Position numbers and translations under genes: made by a program. From Bacteroidales bacterium (GTDB taxonomy: Bacteria; Bacteroidota; Bacteroidia; Bacteroidales; F082): DNA of 64,000 nt. The stretch's first letter is position 1. Every line of letters starts with the position of its first letter. The stretch covers positions 1 through 64,000 of the forward strand of contig JABFQW010000048.1 of NCBI GenBank assembly GCA_013141455.1, read 5' to 3'. Of this stretch, positions 21,286-28,823 are shown in pieces. A model generated the notes under the pieces. That model saw nothing but the letters and a program-made list of their open reading frames with translations, was not told the DNA's origin and made no database searches.

Positions 21286-21813
21286 TTATTCTGCTTGTTC
21301 GATAAGATATTTTTCAACTTTCTTAAATGCATGATGATAGGTAGATTTCACAGTTCCTTCGGCAAGGTTGATCGACTCAGCTATTTCTTTGAAGGTTGTC
21401 TCATTCAGATATCGCATCCCAAAAATAACCCTTTGTTGCGGACTTAACCTTTTCAAAGCATTTTCCAATTTCGCCTCTTCACCGCCATTTGAAAGGGATT
21501 CATACTTTATTTGCCAGATATTTTTTACGCTATCAAGACTAAAAAACTTCTTATATTTATTATTTCTGATATGTTGTAAGGCTTCATTGGTTGCAATCCT
21601 GTAAATCCATGTCGAAACACCTGAATCACCTTTAAAGGTTGGAAGTGCTTTCCATGCCTTCAAAAAAGTATTCTGCAACACGTCATTGGTATCTTCGTGA
21701 TTGAGAACGATGCTTCGTATTTGAGCGTAGAGCATTGGACTATAGTCTTTTATGATTTTTTCAAATTCATCTTTATCGACTGATACCATCCGGATTCCAG
21801 GCTTTTCTTCCAT
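21286..21813 (-). CDS. ECF RNA polymerase sigma factor
   Basis: This is a sigma-70 family, extracytoplasmic-function sigma factor of about 175 aa. Region 2 spans YSPMLYAQIRSIVLNHEDTNDVLQ, then FLKAWKALPTFKGDSGVSTWIYRIATNEA, which includes the -10 recognition and core-binding helices. Region 4 includes LSPQQRVIFGMRYLNETTFKEIAE and its helix-turn-helix GTVKSTYHHA. The ATG at 21813 is preferred over the TTG at 21822. It leads a three-gene unit with the anti-sigma and Spy-like genes. A strong hairpin lies only 10 bases before the start (see terminator at 21824). Confidence 0.93.
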   Translation of the reverse strand: MEEKPGIRMVSVDKDEFEKIIKDYSPMLYAQIRSIVLNHEDTNDVLQNTFLKAWKALPTFKGDSGVSTWIYRIATNEALQHIRNNKYKKFFSLDSVKNIWQIKYESLSNGGEEAKLENALKRLSPQQRVIFGMRYLNETTFKEIAESINLAEGTVKSTYHHAFKKVEKYLIEQAE

Positions 21814-21823
21814 TGAGAACAAT

Positions 21824-21856
21824 AAATTGCTCCGACCTATTCAGTCGGAGCAATTT
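21824..21856 (-). terminator. Hairpin between lipoprotein and ECF sigma genes
   Basis: This is a perfect 13-bp stem (AAATTGCTCCGAC / GTCGGAGCAATTT) with a 7-base loop. On the minus strand it sits 4 bases after the lipoprotein stop codon and is followed by TTATTGTT, a poor T-run. It probably ends the lipoprotein transcript but may act as an attenuator for the sigma gene. Confidence 0.7.
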
Positions 21857-21860
21857 TTAT

Positions 21861-22700
21861 TTATCGCAAAATGATATTGAAGGTTTCTCCGTTTACTGTG
21901 ACCGTAGCCTGATTGTCGCATACACCTTCGCCATAATCGAGTAGCCTGACCGGACGGTTATTGGGTGTAATTTCTACCGTACCACTCACAAACCAGCGGC
22001 AACTCATCTCCCTTCTCAACGGATTGGTGATGATCCTTGTGAAGCCAGAACCATTTGAGTTTGATGAAGATGCATTTCCTTCCAGCAAATAAACATCATC
22101 CCAAAACCGGGGTGTTAAGTCACCTTCGATCCAGGTTTTCGTTTTATTGGCCGACCAGGTAATCACATTACCGTTTTCGATACGCGTAATTTGTCCATTC
22201 ACCACGATACTGAACCACAAAAATCCTGCATCGTTATAACCATTGTTCGTAAGTGTTTTAAGACCTTCGATGTGATTGTCATTGACATAGAAGTTATTGA
22301 AACTGTGGGTAATAACTGTACCCGGCTGGAAATATCGACCATTAAAGGTCACAATAATCTGACCACGCCGGTATTTACCATCACGGCAAAGACAATTTTC
22401 TTCCCCAAAATCAATGGTAAGTATCCGGGGCATTACCGTCGTATCTAAAGTAATTGTTACACAAGCACTTAGATGATCATTAAAATCACCCTCAGCCGAT
22501 TTTAAGGCAACCACTTTAAATGTATATGCCTGATCGGCAATTTCCTGTACTTCATCAAAAACTGATTCTGCCATGGCATCGGTATCAGCATCCGGAGTTT
22601 CAATGTTTGTGCTATTCTTCTCATCCGATTTGTTACATCCGGTGAAAACCAATCCGGCAACAATTGCTGTTGCAAACATCATTTTTTTTAAATTATTCAT
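21861..22700 (-). CDS. Lipoprotein of unknown function
   Basis: This 279-aa protein has a lipoprotein signal peptide with lipobox FTGC (Cys22). The mature part begins with a low-complexity linker (KSDEKNSTNIETPDADTD) and continues as a beta-rich domain with several Cys residues (NCLCRDGKYRRGQ, MSCRWF, GVCDNQA). I do not recognise the family. Similar secreted proteins in Bacteroidota are annotated as hypothetical. It lies between two hairpins and is likely its own transcription unit, just upstream of the ECF sigma gene, so it could be a sensor or a sigma target. No function is claimed. Confidence 0.72.
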   Translation of the reverse strand: MNNLKKMMFATAIVAGLVFTGCNKSDEKNSTNIETPDADTDAMAESVFDEVQEIADQAYTFKVVALKSAEGDFNDHLSACVTITLDTTVMPRILTIDFGEENCLCRDGKYRRGQIIVTFNGRYFQPGTVITHSFNNFYVNDNHIEGLKTLTNNGYNDAGFLWFSIVVNGQITRIENGNVITWSANKTKTWIEGDLTPRFWDDVYLLEGNASSSNSNGSGFTRIITNPLRREMSCRWFVSGTVEITPNNRPVRLLDYGEGVCDNQATVTVNGETFNIILR

Positions 22701-22764
22701 CGTTTTTATTTTTTGTTTGTAACAATTAGATACAATAAGTAATCAAAAGTTTATATGGCTATCA

Positions 22765-22795
22765 AATAAAAAAACCGGTGCAAAAGTACACCGGT
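22765..22795 (-). terminator. Rho-independent terminator after the blaR1-like gene
   Basis: Stem ACCGGTG/CACCGGT (7 bp) with an 8-base loop, followed on the minus strand by a run of seven T's. It lies 83 bases past the BlaR1-like stop codon and before the lipoprotein gene. Confidence 0.85.
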
Positions 22796-22877
22796 CAAAT
22801 TTACATTTAATTCGTTCAATGTGTGGAGATTATCAAAATATTCCAACAACTGAAAACGAAATAGTATTTATTGATGA

Positions 22878-24824
22878 TTACCTTGGTCCAAAGCTTATTG
22901 CCTCATCGTTTTCAACCTTGCGGTTGTTAATGGCTTCATATCGTTCAAGGAAACGGCGCTGTGTTTTACGATCCAGAACTGTTCCATCAATAATCAACTG
23001 CTTGCGACTGAGCACGATATTCGAAAATGGTTCAGCATATCCACCATCACGGAGTTCCTTAATCCATAAATCGTCCTGAATTGTTCTATGATTTCGGGCT
23101 TCCCATTGTATTGGTCTGACTGGTTCAGGCATCTCAACCGGAAAGAATCTGTGTTGTCTTTCATTATCAATTGTCTGAATTTCAAGATCATATTGCTGCA
23201 TTTCTTTGTTGATTTGTTGCTGAATTTTATCCATTTCAACAATTGTTACGATTGAATCACCCTCAAAATCATCTTTGTAAACGAAAACCATCGTACTGTC
23301 ATCCTGCATGATTGAATCGTTAAAATTAAACGTATAATCGTACTGTTTTTGTCCGTCATTTTTATATTCCCAGTGCATTTTAGGCTTCGGCCCAGGATGC
23401 ATAGGCTCAACGGGCCTACCATTTACATTTTTGTTGATAATGGTAATTTTCTTTTCATTTCCATTGGTAGAAACGGTTCTGATTTCCTCTATTTCACTTC
23501 CATCAACCGAACCATCCTTATCATAAATGATCATCTTATAGTTTGCTATTGAGGGAATACTGTCTGTAGTTTTTCCTTCGGTTCTTTCAAATTCCTCAGG
23601 TGTCATTTCCTTGCCATTTACAACAGCCTTAATGATTTTACCGTCTTTCATCTCAATTTCAACTTCTTTGCTTTCATCTTTCCCGATATTCCTTTTCTTA
23701 CTAAGCGTATCCGACACAGGCATTATATACGAACCTGTTGCTACCAGATTGATTTCCTTTGATTCGTTTTCGGTATCATTACTATTGGCCATCAGGCCGG
23801 TAGTTGAAATGATTGCAACCACCAAAAATGAAAGTACACTTACGATGAGTTTTTCTTTTGTAGCAGGGTTGCGGTGCTGATGATTAAACATTCTTTCTAT
23901 TCGTTTCATAGTATTGATTTTATTAAAATAAAAAACATTTGATGTATTTAATTGATTTAATGCATTTTCAGAAAAATTTACAAGTGCCTTTGCTAATGAA
24001 ACAGGATGCTGATTCATTCCTAAAGCAAGATCATCGCAACAATTTTCACGTTCATTGCGAATAACAAATGATATCCACCAAACAAAAGGATTGAAAAAAA
24101 GGAGAATTTCGATGAATGATTGAATCAGATTTACAAGATAATCAGCTCTTCGGATATGTGCAAGTTCATGCAAAATAACCATTTCAACCTGATCGAAAGG
24201 CAATTGTGCAAAAGTACCGATGGGAACTAAAATTACTGGTCTGAAGTAACCAATCACGATGGGTAAATTTACTTTTGAACTTTCATAAAGTTTGACCTTC
24301 TGTTTGATTCCCAAAGCAAATACCAACTGTTCGAACCGCGATTGCCAGGCCTGTGGACAAATATTGCCTTTCGATTGTTTTACCCGGTAAGTCAATATAA
24401 CTCCTCCTGTAAATTTGATAACCATAAATGCTATCCCTGTTAACCAGAAAATGGTAAATATGAATGCATTATTTGTGATCAGATCAGACAAATACCTGAA
24501 CGAACCGGTTATCAAATTGCCATTTTCGGGCAATACAGATATTGTTGCTGCCCCAACGTTTTGATCAGAAACCACTTTTGAATATTCAACATTCGAATTT
24601 ACCGTCGAAAAATTCTGAATAAAAGTAACGATAGGTAAACAAAACATGATAATGATTGCTACCACAGCGATAATATAGCGACTTTGCGCATTCGCATGAC
24701 GCATCCATTTTAGGATAAAGAAAACGAGAAGTGACAATAAAGCAGATTGCCATAATGAATGGAGCAGGCTAATGCCTATGAATTGAAACAAATCAGGATT
24801 CAAACCGAATATCAGCGTTTTCAT
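22878..24824 (-). CDS. BlaR1-like M56 membrane metallopeptidase
   Basis: This is an antirepressor-type zinc protease of the M56 (BlaR1/MecR1) family, predicted to cleave the BlaI-like repressor after an outside signal. The N-terminal ~340 residues contain about four transmembrane helices and the zinc motif HELAH (219-223), with the third ligand in the ERENCCDD segment (~259). The C-terminal ~300 residues are not the penicillin-binding domain of BlaR1: no SxxK/SxN/KTG set is seen, and the region is hydrophilic with KGEMTPEEF-type and coiled-coil sequence. The signal is therefore probably not a beta-lactam. Its ATG overlaps the blaI stop as ATGA. Confidence 0.9.
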   Translation of the reverse strand: MKTLIFGLNPDLFQFIGISLLHSLWQSALLSLLVFFILKWMRHANAQSRYIIAVVAIIIMFCLPIVTFIQNFSTVNSNVEYSKVVSDQNVGAATISVLPENGNLITGSFRYLSDLITNNAFIFTIFWLTGIAFMVIKFTGGVILTYRVKQSKGNICPQAWQSRFEQLVFALGIKQKVKLYESSKVNLPIVIGYFRPVILVPIGTFAQLPFDQVEMVILHELAHIRRADYLVNLIQSFIEILLFFNPFVWWISFVIRNERENCCDDLALGMNQHPVSLAKALVNFSENALNQLNTSNVFYFNKINTMKRIERMFNHQHRNPATKEKLIVSVLSFLVVAIISTTGLMANSNDTENESKEINLVATGSYIMPVSDTLSKKRNIGKDESKEVEIEMKDGKIIKAVVNGKEMTPEEFERTEGKTTDSIPSIANYKMIIYDKDGSVDGSEIEEIRTVSTNGNEKKITIINKNVNGRPVEPMHPGPKPKMHWEYKNDGQKQYDYTFNFNDSIMQDDSTMVFVYKDDFEGDSIVTIVEMDKIQQQINKEMQQYDLEIQTIDNERQHRFFPVEMPEPVRPIQWEARNHRTIQDDLWIKELRDGGYAEPFSNIVLSRKQLIIDGTVLDRKTQRRFLERYEAINNRKVENDEAISFGPR

Positions 24825-25204
24825 TTATTTTCCTCCCATTTTTGAATAAATGACTTCAATTCATCCAGTTCTGACTGCTTAGGTTTACTATTGCCAAGCG
24901 CCTGCATAACTAATTTTGAGGCTGAACCACCAAAAGCCTGTGAAAGCAATTGATCTATTAAATTTTTTTGTGTTTCCTCCTCTTTTAAAACCGCAGTATA
25001 AATATGTGTCCTCATACTCTTATCAGTTGAAACGATTCCCTTCTGATCCATAATCTGAAGCAATTTCAAGGTCGTAGTATAACCGACCTCCCTTTTCGCT
25101 GAAAGAATATCGTTAATTTGTCGGACTGTCGCAGGTCCGATTTGCCAGATGATTTGCAAAATCTCAAGTTCAGATTCTGTCGGTTTTATTTGATCCTTTT
25201 TCAT
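24821..25204 (-). CDS. BlaI/MecI/CopY-family transcriptional repressor
   Basis: This is a winged-helix repressor of about 127 aa. The DNA-binding domain (residues 1-75) has PTESELEILQIIWQIGPATVRQIND and REVGYTTTLKLLQIM, typical of BlaI. The C-terminal dimerisation helix follows with LDELKSFIQKWEEN. The ATG at 25204 is chosen because an upstream ATG (25240) would place the coding start inside the promoter and operator. Translation is coupled to the protease gene (ATGA overlap). It very likely represses its own operon through the palindromes at 25208 and 25264. Confidence 0.93.
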   Translation of the reverse strand: MKKDQIKPTESELEILQIIWQIGPATVRQINDILSAKREVGYTTTLKLLQIMDQKGIVSTDKSMRTHIYTAVLKEEETQKNLIDQLLSQAFGGSASKLVMQALGNSKPKQSELDELKSFIQKWEENK

Positions 25205-25207
25205 ATG

Positions 25208-25223
25208 TACGAAATATTTCGTA
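25208..25223 (-). promoter_or_regulatory. Operator O1 of the blaI/blaR1-like operon
   Basis: TACGAAATATTTCGTA is a perfect 16-bp palindrome lying directly between the -7 element and the ATG of the repressor gene, where it would overlap the transcription start. The TAC...GTA outer bases recall BlaI/CopY-type operators. Assignment to this repressor is inference from position. Confidence 0.8.
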
Positions 25224-25224
25224 G

Positions 25225-25255
25225 CAAAAGTATTATCCATAATTTATGAAGTCAA
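25225..25255 (-). promoter_or_regulatory. Promoter of the blaI/blaR1-like operon
   Basis: On the minus strand TACTTTTG (25232-25225) matches the Bacteroidota -7 consensus TAnnTTTG exactly. A TTG (25255-25253) lies 20 bases upstream, the expected -33 spacing. The promoter is flanked by operator palindromes on both sides. Confidence 0.7.
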
Positions 25256-25263
25256 GTATTAAG

Positions 25264-25279
25264 TACGAAATAATTCGTA
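25264..25279 (-). promoter_or_regulatory. Operator O2 of the blaI/blaR1-like operon
   Basis: TACGAAATAATTCGTA repeats O1 with one base changed. Its centre is 56 bp from that of O1, and it lies just upstream of the -33 element. Confidence 0.75.
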
Positions 25280-25588
25280 ATAAATGTTAAATTGAGAATT
25301 ACTTACTCTAACTAATAGAATATCTGCGCATTAACTTAGTAGACTTTTTTTGTTCAGCAACGTTTTGTTCTTGTTCCTACTCATTGACCGTTTGTGATTA
25401 CGAAAAGTATTTTTTGAATATGATCGTAAATTTTCTATTCAATTCGCATTATTGAACCTAATTTTGGAATTATTGTCTCAAATTGAGAACTATTATCCCA
25501 AATTTTAATTTTAAAATAAAATCACACTATTGCAAAACAAGTATTTAAGTAATGCGGTACGATTTTAGATGTATGTCCGAAAAAAAAT
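25280..25588. other. Divergent intergenic region
   Basis: This AT-rich gap holds no open frame that looks coding. It contains TCTCAAATTGAGA (25476-25488), a 6-bp-arm palindrome, whose AAATTGAGAA part recurs at 25289-25298. It also holds a weak half-match to the BlaI-type operator (TACGATTTTAGATGTA, 25558-25573) 15 bases before the next gene. Only the left arm of that match is well conserved. Confidence 0.4.
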
Positions 25589-25966
25589 ATGAAATATATG
25601 AGGAGAAAATTTATCGTTTTATTTTTAGTAACAACAACGATTGGGATAAGTGCCTGCAAAAAATATGACAACGACAACAGTACAGATAAATCTAAAAATG
25701 TTGAGACATTAAAGATACAGTCTGCTTTTAACTGGAAAACAACGAAAGATTATAGTTTCAACCTGCTTTCGTATGCTTCAGGTATCGTGGAAATGTCAGA
25801 TAAAGATGGAAAAGTGTATTACAAAGCAATGCTGACCCAAAATCAGCCTTCTACTTTCAAACTGACCTTGCCTACCTTAATGAAAGAGCTCAATCTGAGT
25901 TTTTCGGGCAAAACAACGATCTGCCAACTTGACGCAGATGTAATCAATTATGAGTTCTTAAAGTAA
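25589..25966 (+). CDS. Small lipoprotein of unknown function
   Basis: This 125-aa protein has a lipoprotein signal ending in ISAC, followed by a charged linker (KKYDNDNSTDKSKN) and a short beta-rich domain (FNWKTTKDYSFNLLSYASGIVEM). I do not recognise the family. The LruC-domain gene follows after 9 bases, so both are very likely one operon, and small lipoproteins commonly precede LruC-domain proteins in Bacteroidota. A second in-frame ATG lies three codons in (25598) and cannot be excluded as the start. Confidence 0.72.
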   Translation: MKYMRRKFIVLFLVTTTIGISACKKYDNDNSTDKSKNVETLKIQSAFNWKTTKDYSFNLLSYASGIVEMSDKDGKVYYKAMLTQNQPSTFKLTLPTLMKELNLSFSGKTTICQLDADVINYEFLK

Positions 25967-25975
25967 AACAGAAAA

Positions 25976-28546
25976 ATGAAGTTAAATCATTATTACCCTA
26001 TATCAGGAGCCACAATCATCGTTGGCTTCTTTTTTTTAACAGCCAGATTAACATTTGGACAATCTTCGATAACAAGTATAGTCAGCCAATCGACGGCAGT
26101 GATTTCCGGCAATGCTTATACAACGACAGGTGCTGCTGTATCTCCTCTTTCAGGCAATACTTATAATTACAGCTTTGGATCGAACTCGGGTTATATCGAT
26201 AATCAATTGAGTTTGCTTTCATTACAATCTTCAGGAATTGGTTACCGATATGAAGGAACACCTGTACAGATTTTCTTTCGCCGGGTAAATAATCCATCGC
26301 TGTCAGGCACAAGAGACCTCTTCTACTACTTTGGTTTATTAAATGGGGCAAACATTAACCTCAAAGCCGATTATGCGGATGACATGACTATAGCCTTTAA
26401 TGGTAATTCAAATATGATGAGAGGATCTGACAATTTGTTCGCAAACGTGCTTGATGGCAATGGTAATTTAAATAATATTGAGCGTTTGGATGTGGTTGCA
26501 AGTGCCGGCATCAATCTTATTTCGGCCTCGGCACAAGGTTTTGCCTTGATGGAAAGAGGGATTACAGGCCAACATGACCCATTTGTTGTTGCAGTAATTA
26601 CTTCGGTGGATGGCGCTGGAACACCAACCTCCTATTCAAATGTGATAAGGGTAACCGCTGCCAACTATGGTGCAGTAAATGTTGTATCAAATCAAAGTTC
26701 CGTTGTTCTTCGACGTGATAATGGTGTTGGCAATCTTAAAGCCAGTACTGGTTTGGGCGCACAGGGTATTGGTGGCGTATTTCTGAAGTTCAGCGATTTC
26801 GGTTTAGCAGATGGGACAACTGTTTACGGTTATTCAGTTGGGGCTTATGATTTCCCGGTTTCCGGTTCCGCTGTTGATTTTCTGGACTATACCGATGCAA
26901 CCAACTTCCCATTGGCTACCAGTGGCGCCACTGAGTTTGGAGGTATTGATATGATCGCGCTTACCGGACTTGTGAGAGAGATTTTAATAAGTGGATCAGT
27001 TTATAACGATTTGAATGGTTTGACCAATGGCATGGTTGATGGTACTGCAATTTCCATTTCAGGTACTGATCAATTATACATAAACCTGCTTGATGTCTCA
27101 AATAATGTTTTACAAACAACGGCCGTTGACCCGGATGGAACGTATTCCTTTTCAGGTGTACCACTCGGTCTGTTAAAACTTGAGGTAAGCACTGTTCAGG
27201 GAACCATTGGAAATCCTTCACCAGGCTGTGTATTACCTTCAAACTGGGTAAATACCGGAGAAAGATCAGGATCAACGGGAACAATTGCCAATCATAATGG
27301 TCAGGCAAGTATTACAGTAGGCGGAAGCAATATAACAGGCATCGACTTTGGTATTGAACAACGTCCGGCAGCCGGTACATTTGTAATGTCAACACAATTA
27401 AATCCAGGTGGTACAACATTAGTCCTGGTTCCTCCTGCTTCATTCAGTGGAACAGATCCGGATATGGGAATAGTTTCGTCATTACGATTGACAAATTTTC
27501 CTACAAATGCTACATCAATTACAATTGATGCAATCAGTTATACATCAGCTACTTTCCCTGTTGCCGGCATTACTATTCCTACCAATACTTCCGGTGAACC
27601 AACACTTATGATTAAAGTTGATCCGGTCGATGGCAATGTATCTGTAGTTTTCAACTATGTTACCATTGATAATGCAGGGGTTGAAAGTGAATTTAATGGA
27701 AGCGTGACTTTGCCATTCAGTGGTTCAATTGGTCCGATAATTAATAATTATCCGGCTACAGGATATGGCACCCTTGGATTTGAAGATTTATGGCCAGGCA
27801 AAGGTGATTATGATTTCAATGATTTGGTAATCGACTATCATTTCGAAATAACATCCAATGTTTCTAACTTCATTGATACTATAGAAGCAGAGTTTATCAT
27901 CAGGGCATTTGGTGCATCGTTTGAAAACGGGTTTGGATTTCAGTTTAACGCGGCAATCAACGCCAATGATTTAACGGTAACTGGTTATGAATTAAGCGAA
28001 TCATTTATTGATCTTAATGCCAAAGGAACTGAGATAGGTCAAAGTAAGCCGACGATTATTGTGTATGATAACGCTTACAATCAGATGACACATCCCGGGA
28101 TTGGTATCGGAGTAAATACCGAAATCACAGCACCTTATGTTAATCCTGACACCTTGAACATCAGAATAGTAGTTAAACCAAACACATACACCTTGAATGA
28201 TCTTGATATTGGCAATTTTAACCCTTTCATTTTTGTGAATAAAGTGAGATCGGTTGAGGTGCATCTTCCTGATTATGAACCTACTGATCTCGCCGATCAA
28301 AGTCTTTTCGGAACCATGGAAGACAATTCAACCCCTAATTCAGGAAGGTATTACAAAACTTCCAATAATCTACCCTGGGCCATCAATATTTACGAAACAT
28401 TTGATTACCCAATCGAAAAGCAGGAGATTATCTGGGCACATCTTAAATTTGCTGAATGGGCGGTCAGTATGGGTGTTTCATACCCCGATTGGTACAGAGA
28501 CCTTAATGGGTATCGAAACAATTCTTTGATTTATACCCAACCCTAA
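25976..28546 (+). CDS. Exported LruC-domain protein
   Basis: This is an 856-aa secreted or surface protein. A signal peptide (VGFFFLTARLTFGQ) is followed by a beta-rich N-terminal region, a Cna-B/SdrD-like domain (about residues 335-460, SGSVYNDLNG through DPDGTYSFSGVPLGLLKLEV), an Ig-like stretch, and a C-terminal LruC domain (about 590-856). The last begins with LGFEDLWPGKGDYDFNDLVIDY and ends near WAVSMGVSYPDWY, both marks of the LruC family. Such proteins are probably surface-exposed adhesion or matrix proteins, but no function is established. A strong terminator follows at 28569. Confidence 0.88.
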   Translation: MKLNHYYPISGATIIVGFFFLTARLTFGQSSITSIVSQSTAVISGNAYTTTGAAVSPLSGNTYNYSFGSNSGYIDNQLSLLSLQSSGIGYRYEGTPVQIFFRRVNNPSLSGTRDLFYYFGLLNGANINLKADYADDMTIAFNGNSNMMRGSDNLFANVLDGNGNLNNIERLDVVASAGINLISASAQGFALMERGITGQHDPFVVAVITSVDGAGTPTSYSNVIRVTAANYGAVNVVSNQSSVVLRRDNGVGNLKASTGLGAQGIGGVFLKFSDFGLADGTTVYGYSVGAYDFPVSGSAVDFLDYTDATNFPLATSGATEFGGIDMIALTGLVREILISGSVYNDLNGLTNGMVDGTAISISGTDQLYINLLDVSNNVLQTTAVDPDGTYSFSGVPLGLLKLEVSTVQGTIGNPSPGCVLPSNWVNTGERSGSTGTIANHNGQASITVGGSNITGIDFGIEQRPAAGTFVMSTQLNPGGTTLVLVPPASFSGTDPDMGIVSSLRLTNFPTNATSITIDAISYTSATFPVAGITIPTNTSGEPTLMIKVDPVDGNVSVVFNYVTIDNAGVESEFNGSVTLPFSGSIGPIINNYPATGYGTLGFEDLWPGKGDYDFNDLVIDYHFEITSNVSNFIDTIEAEFIIRAFGASFENGFGFQFNAAINANDLTVTGYELSESFIDLNAKGTEIGQSKPTIIVYDNAYNQMTHPGIGIGVNTEITAPYVNPDTLNIRIVVKPNTYTLNDLDIGNFNPFIFVNKVRSVEVHLPDYEPTDLADQSLFGTMEDNSTPNSGRYYKTSNNLPWAINIYETFDYPIEKQEIIWAHLKFAEWAVSMGVSYPDWYRDLNGYRNNSLIYTQP

Positions 28547-28568
28547 ACCAAAAGACTGATAGTTGCTG

Positions 28569-28606
28569 ATAACCTCTTTCCAATACCGGAGAGAGGTTAT
28601 TTTTTT
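28569..28606 (+). terminator. Rho-independent terminator after the LruC gene
   Basis: Stem ATAACCTCT/AGAGGTTAT (9 bp perfect) followed by seven T's, 22 bases after the stop codon. Confidence 0.88.
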
Positions 28607-28682
28607 ATACCCCTACATAAACGTGTCAAATAAATACAATTTGAATTGAAGTAAAGTTTTTGTGTGTTTTTTTTCAAAATAG

Positions 28683-28714
28683 TTGTGCTTTTTGTCAAAA
28701 CATCTTTAACTTTA
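28683..28714 (+). promoter_or_regulatory. Candidate promoter of the five-gene envelope locus
   Basis: TTG (28683-28685), a 21-base spacer, then TAACTTTA (28707-28714), which is TAnnTTTG with the last base changed. It lies about 110 bases before the first gene and after the LruC terminator, so the locus needs a promoter here. Moderate to weak match. Confidence 0.35.
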
Positions 28715-28823
28715 CCGTGTAACCACAGATAGGTATGAAACGCAATCATTATCATAGGTTTACAATTTCTATCGAAACGGATTTTTTATCGCAATCTGAT
28801 ATAATCGTTAATAAAACCAAACC

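Noticed and set aside
22191-22448. Plus-strand open frame inside the lipoprotein gene
   Set aside because: It is antisense to the lipoprotein gene, with no start-site or family support.
25205-25240. Twelve-codon N-terminal extension of the BlaI-like repressor
   Set aside because: These codons contain the palindromic operator and the -7 element. The repressor fold begins with KPTESE, right after the ATG at 25204.
28722-28730. CCACAGAT sequence similar to the inner repeat of the MITE
   Set aside because: Only about 8 bases match and no terminal repeats surround it, so it is not a third copy.
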